From positions 1-34,072 of the IMG/VR virus record IMGVR_UViG_3300024259_001202: a stretch of 34,072 nucleotides of DNA. One strand, given 5' to 3'. The translations under genes were made by a program, and so were the position numbers. This document shows, piece by piece, positions 23,591-31,629 of this stretch. A model generated the notes under the pieces. That model did not search any database and was not told the origin of the DNA. It was given only the letters and a program-made list of their open reading frames with translations. How positions within the stretch are numbered: position 1 is the first letter of the stretch; each line of letters begins with the position of its first letter. This DNA comes from a virus.

Positions 23591-24112
23591 ATGGCCTTCG
23601 ATTCGAAAACCGACGCCCGCGAACTGTTGCCGACCGGTACGCGCGGTGAGGCGTTGGTGAAACTGGTCGACCTGGTCGCCGGCTCGGCTCGATTCCAAAC
23701 GGCCGCCGGCGTCGGTGAGTCGGACGCCCGCAAGCATATACATGCCCGACACGTCGACGACCCGAACCAAGTGGCCCGGCCGTTTGTCGTGGTCGGCGTG
23801 GGCGGCCTGAATTACATGCGGCTGGCCGATGGTTCGCTTCACCCGAGCGGCGTACTGCGTTTGCGGTTCACGGCCGACGCAACGGGCGGGGACGATGAGG
23901 CAGCCAGTATGGCGGAGTACCTCGCTTTGGCCGACGGGATACTGGAAGACGTGGTAGAACTTGCCGATACAGACGATCGGCTTTGTATTTCCTCGATCGA
24001 ACAGACGCAAGACCCGGTATTGACATCGGCTATTGACGTGGCCGGCCGGCTGGCGGCATTACCGTTTTGGTTTTGTGATTGGGCAATCACCTGGGACACG
24101 ATCGGAGGGTGA
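23591..24112 (+). CDS. Tail completion/terminator-type protein, 173 aa
   Basis: Immediately downstream of the stopper-like gene. Product has an N-terminal helical region (ARELLPTGTRGEALVKLVDLVAGS), strands (FVVVGVGGLNYMRLADG, GVLRLRFTADA), an acidic helix (ASMAEYLALADGILEDVVELAD) and C-terminal strands with Trp (LPFWFCDWAITWD). Strand-helix layout and gene order fit tail terminator proteins that cap the tail tube at the neck. No direct family recognition. Confidence 0.55.
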   Translation: MAFDSKTDARELLPTGTRGEALVKLVDLVAGSARFQTAAGVGESDARKHIHARHVDDPNQVARPFVVVGVGGLNYMRLADGSLHPSGVLRLRFTADATGGDDEAASMAEYLALADGILEDVVELADTDDRLCISSIEQTQDPVLTSAIDVAGRLAALPFWFCDWAITWDTIGG

Positions 24113-24116
24113 TGTG

Positions 24117-24644
24117 ATGGTAGCCGTTCCGATCCGAATCAAGACGACCTACACCCAGCCGCCCGACCTATCGAAACGAAAATGGAAAGAGGCGATGCGT
24201 GCCGGACATTGGGCGATTGCCAGGATGTGGCACGCGATGATGCTTCCGCTGCACTTCAGGCGGAATGCGAAAACGCGATATGGGCACAAGCCGCGGCATC
24301 CCAAGTACGTTAGGAAGAAAAAGCGGTTCGGCAAGTCGTCGCGCACGTTCCGGGACGGTAGCCGCGTCGTGCATGGTGGCGAGGTCGACAACGCATGGTC
24401 CGGGCAGATGGAGCGGAACATCCGAGAGTGGGTAACGATTCGGGCCTTTCCATCCCGGGCTACGGCGTACGTACGCGGCCCGCGTTATCTGTCGATGCGA
24501 CCGTTCAACAGCAAGCACCCGGATAAGGCGGCAGAGATAACCGAGGTGACTGCCGACGAGCAGACGAAGCTCGAAAAAGAAATGGATCGGATGGTTAACA
24601 TGCGTTTCACGACGTGGACGAAAACGAAAACAGTCAGTACCTAA
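24117..24644 (+). CDS. Basic neck/tail protein, 175 aa
   Basis: GGAGGG (24104-24109) seven bases before the ATG at 24117; an upstream GTG is less likely. The product is strongly basic in the first 80 residues (KKKRFGKSSRTFRDG and neighbours), with several Trp, then an acidic helical region (ITEVTADEQTKLEKEMDRMV). HK97 gp10-like neck and tail completion proteins have this position and sort of composition. The gene order (stopper, terminator, this, tail tube) is conventional. Function inferred. Confidence 0.55.
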   Translation: MVAVPIRIKTTYTQPPDLSKRKWKEAMRAGHWAIARMWHAMMLPLHFRRNAKTRYGHKPRHPKYVRKKKRFGKSSRTFRDGSRVVHGGEVDNAWSGQMERNIREWVTIRAFPSRATAYVRGPRYLSMRPFNSKHPDKAAEITEVTADEQTKLEKEMDRMVNMRFTTWTKTKTVST

Positions 24645-24662
24645 ACACGAGGAATCGAGCCG

Positions 24663-25580
24663 ATGGCCGTTTCAACATTACACGTCCTGCACGGGATTCA
24701 GTCGTCGAGCCCGGCGGCCTTCCTCTCGCAAATCTCGAATGCCCAAGTATCCCCGAACGTCGAGATGCAGGTCGCCCACGGCGCCGGCGGATTGCAACCG
24801 CTGTTTGCGGGCAATGCTGGACAGGCGGCGGAGATCACGTTCGACACCGAGCAGATTGCCACGCTCTTGGGCCTGACGGGCGTAGGAATGGGCGACCTGT
24901 CGGCCGGCAATACGGACCTGTTCTACCACAAGGCAACGAACCTCTCGACGCGGGTAGCGGCGGCCACTGCGGAACATACGCGACTGCGAGCGGCATCCGC
25001 CGGTATCGTCTGCAATCAGATCACGGCCGGTACAAAACAGTTCGCCACGGCATCCTGCCGTATCGTTTTCCCGTACGACGGATCGAACGAACCGATCGTC
25101 CCGGCCGGGTCGCTGGCCCTGTCGGGAACCAAGACGGCCGCCGAACATTTCCGGGCCGGCCCGATTTGGCTAAACACGGTGGCGATGCCCGGCATACAAG
25201 ACGTGACGATCGACATGGGGTTGAATTTGTTCGTCGAGTTTGCGGGCGGGGAGATGTACCCGACGTTTATCGGTGTGCAGGTATCGGCCCCGGTGATCAG
25301 CTTCACGACGCTATCTCTACCCTGGACCACGGTAGGCCTCAACGGCCTGGCGATTACCGCTCTATCTGTCTATCTGCGGAAGTACAGCACGACGGGCGCC
25401 GTTGCCAACGGTACGGCCCAGCATATCAAGTTTGCCGCGACCAGCGGACTCGCGACGATCGACAATTCGGGCGGCGGGGCAAACGACAAAGCCCCGATAA
25501 CCGTGCGGTGCCAGTTGGTCGACCCGGATGGGAGCGACTCGGCATTGACGGTCAATGCGGCCATCGCCATCACCACGTAA
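24663..25580 (+). CDS. Major tail tube protein
   Basis: 305 residues, after the neck genes and before chaperone genes. Contents are those of a tube protein: long beta strands rich in Thr, Ala and Gly (VEMQVAHGAGGLQPLFAGNAGQAAEITFDT), an insert with Ig-like looking strands (AGPIWLNTVAMPGIQDVTIDMGLN), and a C-terminal domain (TVRCQLVDPDGSDSALTVNAAIAITT). No sheath gene is seen beside it, consistent with a non-contractile tail. The call is by position and style; no catalytic motif is expected. Confidence 0.7.
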   Translation: MAVSTLHVLHGIQSSSPAAFLSQISNAQVSPNVEMQVAHGAGGLQPLFAGNAGQAAEITFDTEQIATLLGLTGVGMGDLSAGNTDLFYHKATNLSTRVAAATAEHTRLRAASAGIVCNQITAGTKQFATASCRIVFPYDGSNEPIVPAGSLALSGTKTAAEHFRAGPIWLNTVAMPGIQDVTIDMGLNLFVEFAGGEMYPTFIGVQVSAPVISFTTLSLPWTTVGLNGLAITALSVYLRKYSTTGAVANGTAQHIKFAATSGLATIDNSGGGANDKAPITVRCQLVDPDGSDSALTVNAAIAITT

Positions 25581-25592
25581 GGAAAACGACCC

Positions 25593-25835
25593 ATGTCGAA
25601 AGACACAACGACAACCACGGCGGCGGACTTGCCGCCCGTCCCGGTCGCACAACAAGGGCTTGCCGATGCGGCCCGGATGTTGGCACGCAAAGACGGCATC
25701 ACCGTGGCGTCGGCGGTCGACAGTTTGCGGCGTGGTGACCCGGCCGAAGTGGCCCCGCTTGCGGCCGAGTACAGGGGCCTACCCGAACTTCCGCTGCCAA
25801 CGCCGCTGGGGCTGCGGACCAACGACAACGCATGA
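25593..25835 (+). CDS. Small tail-region protein, 80 aa
   Basis: Starts 13 bases after the tail tube stop, with GGAAAACGAC upstream. The product is Thr/Ala/Pro rich with one helical segment (QQGLADAARMLARKDGITVASAVDSLRRG), the rest likely unstructured. It could be part of the tail chaperone complex, as such genes lie between tube and tape measure, but nothing specific is recognised. Confidence 0.6.
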   Translation: MSKDTTTTTAADLPPVPVAQQGLADAARMLARKDGITVASAVDSLRRGDPAEVAPLAAEYRGLPELPLPTPLGLRTNDNA

Positions 25836-25845
25836 AAGGTCGACC

Positions 25846-26595
25846 GTGGCCCAACCGCTCTATTACCTACCGGGCGTCTCGCGCAAGGCACTGGCACCCG
25901 ACGGCAACCTCGTCCGCTCGATCCTCGGATCGCGTGGCATCGGCGATACGTTTCGCGACGTCATCGGGATAGCCGCCGACTGCGGGATTACCGACGTCAC
26001 CGGAACCGGGCCGGACGGTGGCAGCGGTTGCATTTTGTGCTACCAGACACTCGACGGATCGTTGCCCGAGTCGACCGGGTTCGATCCCGATAAGCAGACG
26101 TGGACCGAGGCGGAAGGGGTCGACGGCGGATTGTGGCTCGGGTTGACGAACGATTCGCCGCCGACGCCCGAGGACATGCGACGGAAGAAACAGATTGGCG
26201 GCTATTCATTCCCGCTCGGTGATGGGCAAACGTGGACCGTGCCCGTCTTGCGTCGGCCCGACGACTCGACTGAACTGCCGACGGGGATGGTCATTCAGCC
26301 GGACGGCTCGATCGACGAACCGGTGAAAGCGGCGTACAGGCAGCTATGGGAAGACGCCGGCAAGATCGTCGGCTATTTCTACACGGACACCAACCCGGAT
26401 CGACAACTCGACCGTCCGACGGCTATGTCGCTGGCCATGCGGGCGCTGGGGCTAAATTATCGATTCGGCACGCACGAACAGAATCTACTACAGCTACTCG
26501 ACAGTGAATCGTTCCTCGCCGTTGTCGGCATGATGGTCGACACGCCGAAGTGCTTGACGATCGAAGAGGCAGAGCAAAAAAAAACAGAGTCCTAG
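25846..26595 (+). CDS. Tail assembly chaperone, short (gpG-like) form
   Basis: GTG start at 25846 preceded by AAAGGT, 249 residues. The N-terminal part is beta-like (PLYYLPGVSRKAL ... IADGCG-type turns). The second half is helical (AMSLAMRALGLNYRFGTHEQNLLQLLDSESFLAVVGMMVDTPKCLTIEEAEQKK). A perfect A_AAA_AAA slippery site (26577-26583) lies 12 bases before its stop and opens into the next reading frame. The gene is the last before the tape measure, as gpG is in lambda. The long N-terminal part is unusual for gpG. Confidence 0.7.
   Translation: MAQPLYYLPGVSRKALAPDGNLVRSILGSRGIGDTFRDVIGIAADCGITDVTGTGPDGGSGCILCYQTLDGSLPESTGFDPDKQTWTEAEGVDGGLWLGLTNDSPPTPEDMRRKKQIGGYSFPLGDGQTWTVPVLRRPDDSTELPTGMVIQPDGSIDEPVKAAYRQLWEDAGKIVGYFYTDTNPDRQLDRPTAMSLAMRALGLNYRFGTHEQNLLQLLDSESFLAVVGMMVDTPKCLTIEEAEQKKTES
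26577..26583 (+). promoter_or_regulatory. -1 programmed ribosomal frameshift slippery site A_AAA_AAA
   Basis: In the chaperone frame the codons are CAA AAA AAA, so the heptamer is exactly in the phase required for tandem -1 slippage. Nine A in a row (26576-26584) occur here. After slipping, translation continues to 26738 instead of stopping at 26595. A six-pair GGCCGG/CCGGCC stem is 37 bases downstream (26621-26626 with 26642-26647). Confidence 0.75.
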
Positions 26596-26738
26596 CGGTG
26601 AGTGAGTTTTATGCGTGGGTGGCCGGCTACCTGCCGTCGTACCGGCCGAGTTGGGGCGAGTTGCATTTACTGACACACGTTTTCCGATCGGCGGTCGAAC
26701 AGCCGCCCGTTGTTTTGGTCGCGCCACCGGCGCGATAG
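26583..26738 (+). CDS. Frameshifted C-terminal extension (gpT-like) of the tail chaperone
   Basis: The -1 frame adds 51 residues (starting N-R-V-L-A-V-S-E-F-Y) to the chaperone, giving a product of about 297 residues. The extension reads SEFYAWVAGYLPSYRPSWGELHLLTHVF, helix-rich with the Trp and Arg pattern of chaperone C-terminal extensions. It could also start alone at GTG 26598, though no ribosome site supports that. A lambda gpGT-like product is expected to recruit tube subunits to the tape measure. Confidence 0.65.
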   Translation, partial: NRVLAVSEFYAWVAGYLPSYRPSWGELHLLTHVFRSAVEQPPVVLVAPPAR

Positions 26739-26742
26739 TATC

Positions 26743-28257
26743 ATGGGAACGATCCCGCAAAAATTTACGTCCGATGATAAGGACATCATGAAGACCCTGG
26801 ACAAGATGCATCGTAAGATGGTGCTGCTTGAACAGGATAATAAGAAGCTTGCGCGGGAATCAGAGAAGGCCAGCAAGAAGGGCAAGGGTGGGTTCGATGG
26901 GATGATCGTCGGGGCGGCCAAGGCGGCCACGGGGATGCTTTCGGTTGCGTCTGCGGTCCGTGTGGTCAACGCGGAGCTACGAAACAAGATCGAACTCGAC
27001 AAGCGGGCCGCCGGGACGGCGATGGACGTTTCGGGCGGGCAAGCGGCCGTTATCAAGAACCTGGGTGACGTCGACGACGCGACCGCCAAACAGTTTCTGG
27101 TGTCAATGCGGCAACTGAAAAGCAAAGCGGGCTTCCAGAGCGAAACCCCGCTCTTGCAGGCCGCCTCGAGTATCCTGTCGGCCAGCGGCGGCGATCGCAA
27201 GAAGACGTACGATATCCTGTCCGCCGCGGCCCCGCTGTTCAAGGACAAGCAGGACGACCTGGCCACGTTCGGCGGTGCGATGGGCGACATGATGAAGTCG
27301 ACCGGCAGCACGGACGCCAAGCAGACGGCCGCGCTGATGCTCGCGATCCAAGGGCAGGCCCGGTTCGAGGATCTGAGCGCGTTCCAGAATGTGGCGCCGG
27401 CGATCGCGTCGGCCGGCGTGAACGACACGAGCGGCAATAAGCTCAGGGCCACTCGGGAAGCGGCGGCCCTGTTCGCTGGGATCGGGCAGAGGGCGGGCGA
27501 TAAAGAGGGCGCGGTGACGAAAACGGCCGTTGCAAACCTGGCCAGCAATCTGGCCCGATTGGTGCCCGAGAAAGATACGGCGTTCGAGCGGTTGGCCGTC
27601 GTCCAGAAAGACGCCAAGCTGCAAGAGGAAGTGCTGCGTAGCGGCTTCAAGGGATCGATCAAGCCGATTATCAAGGAACTGGTCAGTGGGGCCGACTCGC
27701 AGACGGCCCGCGGTGTGCAGGGTGCTTTTGCGAAGATCCAGGGTAGTGAAGCCGCCTACGATCGCAAGGTGAGCCAACTGGCGACCGTGACGAAGGAATT
27801 GGAAACGACCAACACGGCCCGATCGTCGCAGGCGGTGGCCGAGAATTTGCGATTGGCCAACAAAGCCGGCGCCGAGGTGGCGACCATCCGCGAGGCGACG
27901 TACCAGGCGATGAAGGAATCGGGCGCGTCGACGTTCGAGCAGACGTATTGGAAGCTGCAGCGGGCCGGCGACGTAATGATACCGGGCGAACAGACGGCAC
28001 AAGACGCGGCCAGGCGTGGCATCCAGGCGCTACGGTCGCGGCAGGGCGGCCTGCTCGGCGCGAGCGACCCCGAGGCACTGTTGGAGGGCAGTAGCGACGC
28101 CGACATTCTGGCCCGAGACACAGGCGCAGGTGGCCGGAGTGTAACGGCGCTCGACGTGAAACGGGCACGGCTGCTCGAACGGCAAGTCGAAATACTCGAA
28201 GAAATCCGCGACCGGAAGCCGGCCGCGCCGTTGGACCCTAACCGCCATATAGAATAA
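26743..28257 (+). CDS. Tape measure protein (short)
   Basis: 504 residues from ATG 26743; no good ribosome site, so coupling with the frameshifted gene is likely. It follows directly after the chaperone pair. Features: an N-terminal coiled region (MKTLDKMHRKMVLLEQDNKKLARESEKASKK), then Ala/Gly-rich helical segments with one hydrophobic stretch (IVGAAKAATGMLSVASAVRVV). Mid-region tape-measure language is present (FEDLSAFQNVAPAIASAGVND), and the C-terminus is helical (ALDVKRARLLERQVEILEEIRDRK). At about 1.5 angstrom per residue the predicted tail is near 75 nm, short for a siphovirus. No lytic transglycosylase or peptidase domain is visible. Confidence 0.75.
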   Translation: MGTIPQKFTSDDKDIMKTLDKMHRKMVLLEQDNKKLARESEKASKKGKGGFDGMIVGAAKAATGMLSVASAVRVVNAELRNKIELDKRAAGTAMDVSGGQAAVIKNLGDVDDATAKQFLVSMRQLKSKAGFQSETPLLQAASSILSASGGDRKKTYDILSAAAPLFKDKQDDLATFGGAMGDMMKSTGSTDAKQTAALMLAIQGQARFEDLSAFQNVAPAIASAGVNDTSGNKLRATREAAALFAGIGQRAGDKEGAVTKTAVANLASNLARLVPEKDTAFERLAVVQKDAKLQEEVLRSGFKGSIKPIIKELVSGADSQTARGVQGAFAKIQGSEAAYDRKVSQLATVTKELETTNTARSSQAVAENLRLANKAGAEVATIREATYQAMKESGASTFEQTYWKLQRAGDVMIPGEQTAQDAARRGIQALRSRQGGLLGASDPEALLEGSSDADILARDTGAGGRSVTALDVKRARLLERQVEILEEIRDRKPAAPLDPNRHIE

Positions 28258-28260
28258 CCG

Positions 28261-28671
28261 ATGGCCTACGCAACACAAAAAATCGGACCTCACGAATTCG
28301 CGGCCCTTCGCGGTAATTGGAAGCCGCCGGCGGAGAAGTTGCGAGTGGATGCCCGGCCAGGGGTCGACGGCGTCGAGGTGACGAAAGAGGGTAAGCGGGG
28401 CGAACCGTTTACGCTCGTCTCGGTCGTCGATTGCGAGGACTACAAGGATGCCCAGGACACGTACGACGATTATCTCGAATTGACCGAGGCCGACCCGGTG
28501 CCCGTGACGCTCGGAAACGAGAGTAGCACGGCACGTGATTTTCTTTGCCAGGTTATTGACGTGCAACAGATGCGGGCGGCGAAAACGGCAAACGTCATCG
28601 GAAACACACAGAGCGAAGCGGGCGGGGCCATTCTCGTTTGTCGCTGGACGCTCTTCTCGATTGCGGAATAG
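28261..28671 (+). CDS. Tail protein after the tape measure, 136 aa
   Basis: ATG four bases after the tape measure stop. A small beta protein: YATQKIGPHEFAALRGNWKPPAEKLRVDARPGVDGVEV, then FTLVSVVDCEDYKDAQDTYDDYLELTEADPVPVTLG and a C-terminal strand (AGGAILVCRWTLFSIAE). Position fits a distal tail or baseplate-like protein. Not recognised by family. Confidence 0.6.
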   Translation: MAYATQKIGPHEFAALRGNWKPPAEKLRVDARPGVDGVEVTKEGKRGEPFTLVSVVDCEDYKDAQDTYDDYLELTEADPVPVTLGNESSTARDFLCQVIDVQQMRAAKTANVIGNTQSEAGGAILVCRWTLFSIAE

Positions 28672-28686
28672 AAAGGACAAATAATC

Positions 28687-29172
28687 ATGTCTGTTGTCAA
28701 TACCACTCAACTGAAAGTGGACACTACGGAAACCCTGGCCACCGGGGTCGACGCGGCAAGTTCACCGATCGTGGACCACACTGCGTTTACGGCGAAACAC
28801 ACGCTCAATGCATCAAGTAGCGTACCGGCCACCAAGTGCGCCTACGATGCCGTGGCCCTGGTCGCGGGCGCGAAAACAATCGACCTCACGGCCTTGGTCG
28901 GCACCAACGATGCGGCGGTCGACGGCACGGGGCTCAAGGTCCAGGCGATCAAATTCAAAAACAAGACGGGCAACGCGGCAATGACGTTTACCGAGGGGGC
29001 GGCGACAGGATACGAGCTACTCGGCAACGCATTTACGTTTATTCTGTTGGCGGACCAGGAGGCCGCGTTCTATCTGCACGAGTCGGCCCCGGACATCTCC
29101 GGCAGCCTGAAGCATATCGACGTCACCGGGACCGGTACGGAAGAGTTTGAGTTGTCCGTCGTGATGGGGTAA
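28687..29172 (+). CDS. Tail-associated beta protein, 161 aa
   Basis: GAAAGGAC about ten bases before the ATG. Beta-rich, Thr/Ala-rich with short repeats (AVALVAGAKTIDLTALVGTNDAAVDGTGLKVQAIKFKNKTG), then YELLGNAFTFILLADQEAAFYLHESAPD, a module common in phage decoration and tail proteins. Likely a virion surface protein; no specific family. Confidence 0.55.
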   Translation: MSVVNTTQLKVDTTETLATGVDAASSPIVDHTAFTAKHTLNASSSVPATKCAYDAVALVAGAKTIDLTALVGTNDAAVDGTGLKVQAIKFKNKTGNAAMTFTEGAATGYELLGNAFTFILLADQEAAFYLHESAPDISGSLKHIDVTGTGTEEFELSVVMG

Positions 29173-29179
29173 TCGCACC

Positions 29180-31285
29180 ATGCACGACCACCAAACGCAC
29201 ACAGTCTACACCCGCGAACGCTGGTCCGACGACTGGACCGAGCGGGAATATCTCTATGCCGACACCGTGCGGTTCGCCTGCTCACCTGATATGGGTTCTG
29301 CGTCGCTCGTCTATGAGTACGGCGAGAAGGTTCGGCCCGACGAAAAGACGTTTCAGGTGTTCGCAAAACTTGATGTCCTCGAACACTACGTAAAAATCGA
29401 AATTGACCAGCCGGACGACGACGCGGGCGACCCGGTAGACGCGCTGGTTTGGCACGGCGTGATCGTCGAGCCGACGGACATGCCGCTAGGTGTGATCGAC
29501 GAGACCCCCAGCGGCGTGCAATCGTTCGTTGCGGTCGGCCTAGAGTATTTACTCGATCGCAAAGTGATTGATACGTCGGTCGTTGAGGGGTTCGGCGGCG
29601 ACGACGTGCTGCACCGTGCGATCGGGTTCAACTTGGGCGGAGGCAACCCGCGGGACGCGACGTTTGCCGCTAATCGATCGGCCGATCCGGGTGCCGCCGG
29701 CAACGCCTACATTTTTGCGAGTGAACTGGAAGGGGCCGAGCCGTGGCGGGTGAACGATATACTCGATTACCTACTTACGCACCATGCGCCGGTCGACCGG
29801 GACGACGACCCGCCGATTCGCTGGCGTGTCGACGCTTTCAGCCAGTGGTTGGACCTGGAGTGGTACGTGCCGAGTGTGCAGGTCCACGGCCGTACGGTCA
29901 AGCAGATACTCGACACGCTCGTCAACCGTACGCGGCTGTTTGGCTATCGCGTGTCGGTGACTGACGATGATGAGGTATGGTTGTCCGTGTTCACGTTTAA
30001 TGCGACGGACATCGACACGCCAAGCGGCAAGACGATCAACTCGAACGTCGACGCGATCGACTGGGATTTCTCCGCCGAACCTCGCGTGAAGGGCACGGCG
30101 ATCATCAAACAAAGTGCTGCCCACGTGCATCAAGTGGTCGTCGCCCGAGGCGAACGGCGGACGACGACCGCCACGTTATCGGCCGCGTTCTACGACGGGG
30201 ATTATGTCGCCGACTGGACGGACGACGCGGAGACGGCCTACCTGGCCGGTGCGACCGAAACGGTCGGCTACGACGGCTTGGAATTGCCCGACCAGCAAGC
30301 CGAGAACCGCCGAGTGAGACAGGGGCCGGCCTTGCGTCGTGTCTACCGGAATTTCCGCGTACCTGCATCGTGGTGGGGTTATTACCCGACCGAGCAGCCG
30401 CTCTGCCCGGACGCCGGAGGGAAGGCAATGGCCGTGTGGCGTGGTGGGGTTCGGATGCTCGATCACGTGCCGCTCTTGGAGGGGCACGACTACAAGGGCA
30501 ACGCCATCGACTCGGGCACGGTCGAATCGAGTTTGCCTGACGGGTCGGAGTTGCGGCCGTTGCGGCCCTTCGCCGTGATCCAGACTCCGGGGGCTGACGA
30601 GTTGCATTACGAATTCGTCGACCGGTTACAGGCGTCGCCTGATTTTGGGACGTGGTCTGACGCCCTTCCTCGCGAATGGAACATGCGTTTCGACGTCTAT
30701 CGGGAGGGGATTGGATTCACGCTCAGTGTGCAGGGCTCACAACAACAGCACGCGATCGCATCCGCCGATTTTACGGCGGCCGACACGGCCGACGGGGAAG
30801 ACTGGGACGGGGAACTCGACTGGAAGAATACGAAGGCGACTGTGGCCTTAGAGTGCGATGCGTTTGCTGAAGTCAAATGGCCGGCAGGCAAGTCAGATAA
30901 CTCGCGCGAGATCGTCAAGACGATGATCGTTCGCGTGCCCGGGGCCAGGCTGGATTACGTGATGCCCGGCACGGTGGTTGGGCTGGATGATGCGGGGGCG
31001 TTGATTACCTCGACGGGTGGCTATGTCCGCGACGATCGCGAGCGGCTGCGGGACATCGCTCGCATGGCGTATGAGTGGTACAACACCGAGCGGCGGGCGT
31101 TGACGGTGACTATTGCGACGATCGAGTGTGCCAAGACCGTCGGGCAACTGATCGAGACCATCGGCACGGGGCCGAACGTCGAGACGGTCAATACGGTCAT
31201 CACGTCGATCGACTTCGACCTGAAGGCCGGCAGCCATACGGTAAAAACGGCATTCGCAGAATTGGACGCCGGAGGGTTCGCTTGA
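29180..31285 (+). CDS. Tail hub/baseplate-like protein, 701 aa
   Basis: Starts eight bases after its neighbour. It is large and beta-rich with N-terminal DDWTEREYLYADTVRFACSPDMGSASLVYEYGE, then FAKLDVLEHYVKIEIDQPDD, DALVWHGVIVEPTD and VGLEYLLDRKVIDTSVVEG. This layout of two barrel-like domains resembles baseplate hub proteins of the gp27/late-control-D type. The C-terminal quarter has a second domain (MIVRVPGARLDYVMPGTVVGLDDAGALITSTGGYVRDD ...) ending with KTAFAELDAGGFA. It would sit at the tail tip. Assignment is by size, order and style. Confidence 0.6.
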   Translation: MHDHQTHTVYTRERWSDDWTEREYLYADTVRFACSPDMGSASLVYEYGEKVRPDEKTFQVFAKLDVLEHYVKIEIDQPDDDAGDPVDALVWHGVIVEPTDMPLGVIDETPSGVQSFVAVGLEYLLDRKVIDTSVVEGFGGDDVLHRAIGFNLGGGNPRDATFAANRSADPGAAGNAYIFASELEGAEPWRVNDILDYLLTHHAPVDRDDDPPIRWRVDAFSQWLDLEWYVPSVQVHGRTVKQILDTLVNRTRLFGYRVSVTDDDEVWLSVFTFNATDIDTPSGKTINSNVDAIDWDFSAEPRVKGTAIIKQSAAHVHQVVVARGERRTTTATLSAAFYDGDYVADWTDDAETAYLAGATETVGYDGLELPDQQAENRRVRQGPALRRVYRNFRVPASWWGYYPTEQPLCPDAGGKAMAVWRGGVRMLDHVPLLEGHDYKGNAIDSGTVESSLPDGSELRPLRPFAVIQTPGADELHYEFVDRLQASPDFGTWSDALPREWNMRFDVYREGIGFTLSVQGSQQQHAIASADFTAADTADGEDWDGELDWKNTKATVALECDAFAEVKWPAGKSDNSREIVKTMIVRVPGARLDYVMPGTVVGLDDAGALITSTGGYVRDDRERLRDIARMAYEWYNTERRALTVTIATIECAKTVGQLIETIGTGPNVETVNTVITSIDFDLKAGSHTVKTAFAELDAGGFA

Positions 31286-31626
31286 TGCAAGGTCGAGACG
31301 ACGAAATACGAACATTGCAAGACCAGCTCCAGGCATTAGAATATCGGCTCGATGCGGCCGATCGGCTGGCCGAAGCGGCAACGCAAGTGAGACGTGGCGC
31401 CTATTCGGCGACGCTGACCGAGAAGCTCGAAAAGGGATCTAGTGCCACAGCCACGATCCGACGCCACGACGGGACCAGCTACGACGACACGACCGAGACA
31501 ATCGAAGTATACGACGACTTGCTCAACACGGGCGACGAGATCCCGGCAGACGCTATCGTGGTGGCCCTGTTGGGCTTTGATGGCAAGTGGCTGGTAGTCG
31601 CTGCACAATGCCAGCCGGAGGCATGA
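31285..31626 (+). CDS. Coiled-coil plus OB-like tail protein, 113 aa
   Basis: GGAGGG (31271-31276) eight bases upstream; overlaps the hub stop. N-terminal coiled coil (DDEIRTLQDQLQALEYRLDAADRLAEAATQVRRG), then a strand-rich domain (AYSATLTEKLEKGSSATATIRRHDGTSYDDTTETIEVYDD ... AIVVALLGFDGKWLVVAA) with OB-fold-like strand order, as seen in some phage tail tip proteins. Function unknown. Confidence 0.55.
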   Translation: MQGRDDEIRTLQDQLQALEYRLDAADRLAEAATQVRRGAYSATLTEKLEKGSSATATIRRHDGTSYDDTTETIEVYDDLLNTGDEIPADAIVVALLGFDGKWLVVAAQCQPEA

Positions 31627-31629
31627 GTC

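Noticed and set aside
22064-24010. Long minus-strand open frame (648 codons) opposite the capsid gene
   Set aside because: Shadow of the capsid and connector genes; Arg/Pro-rich and no recognisable motif.
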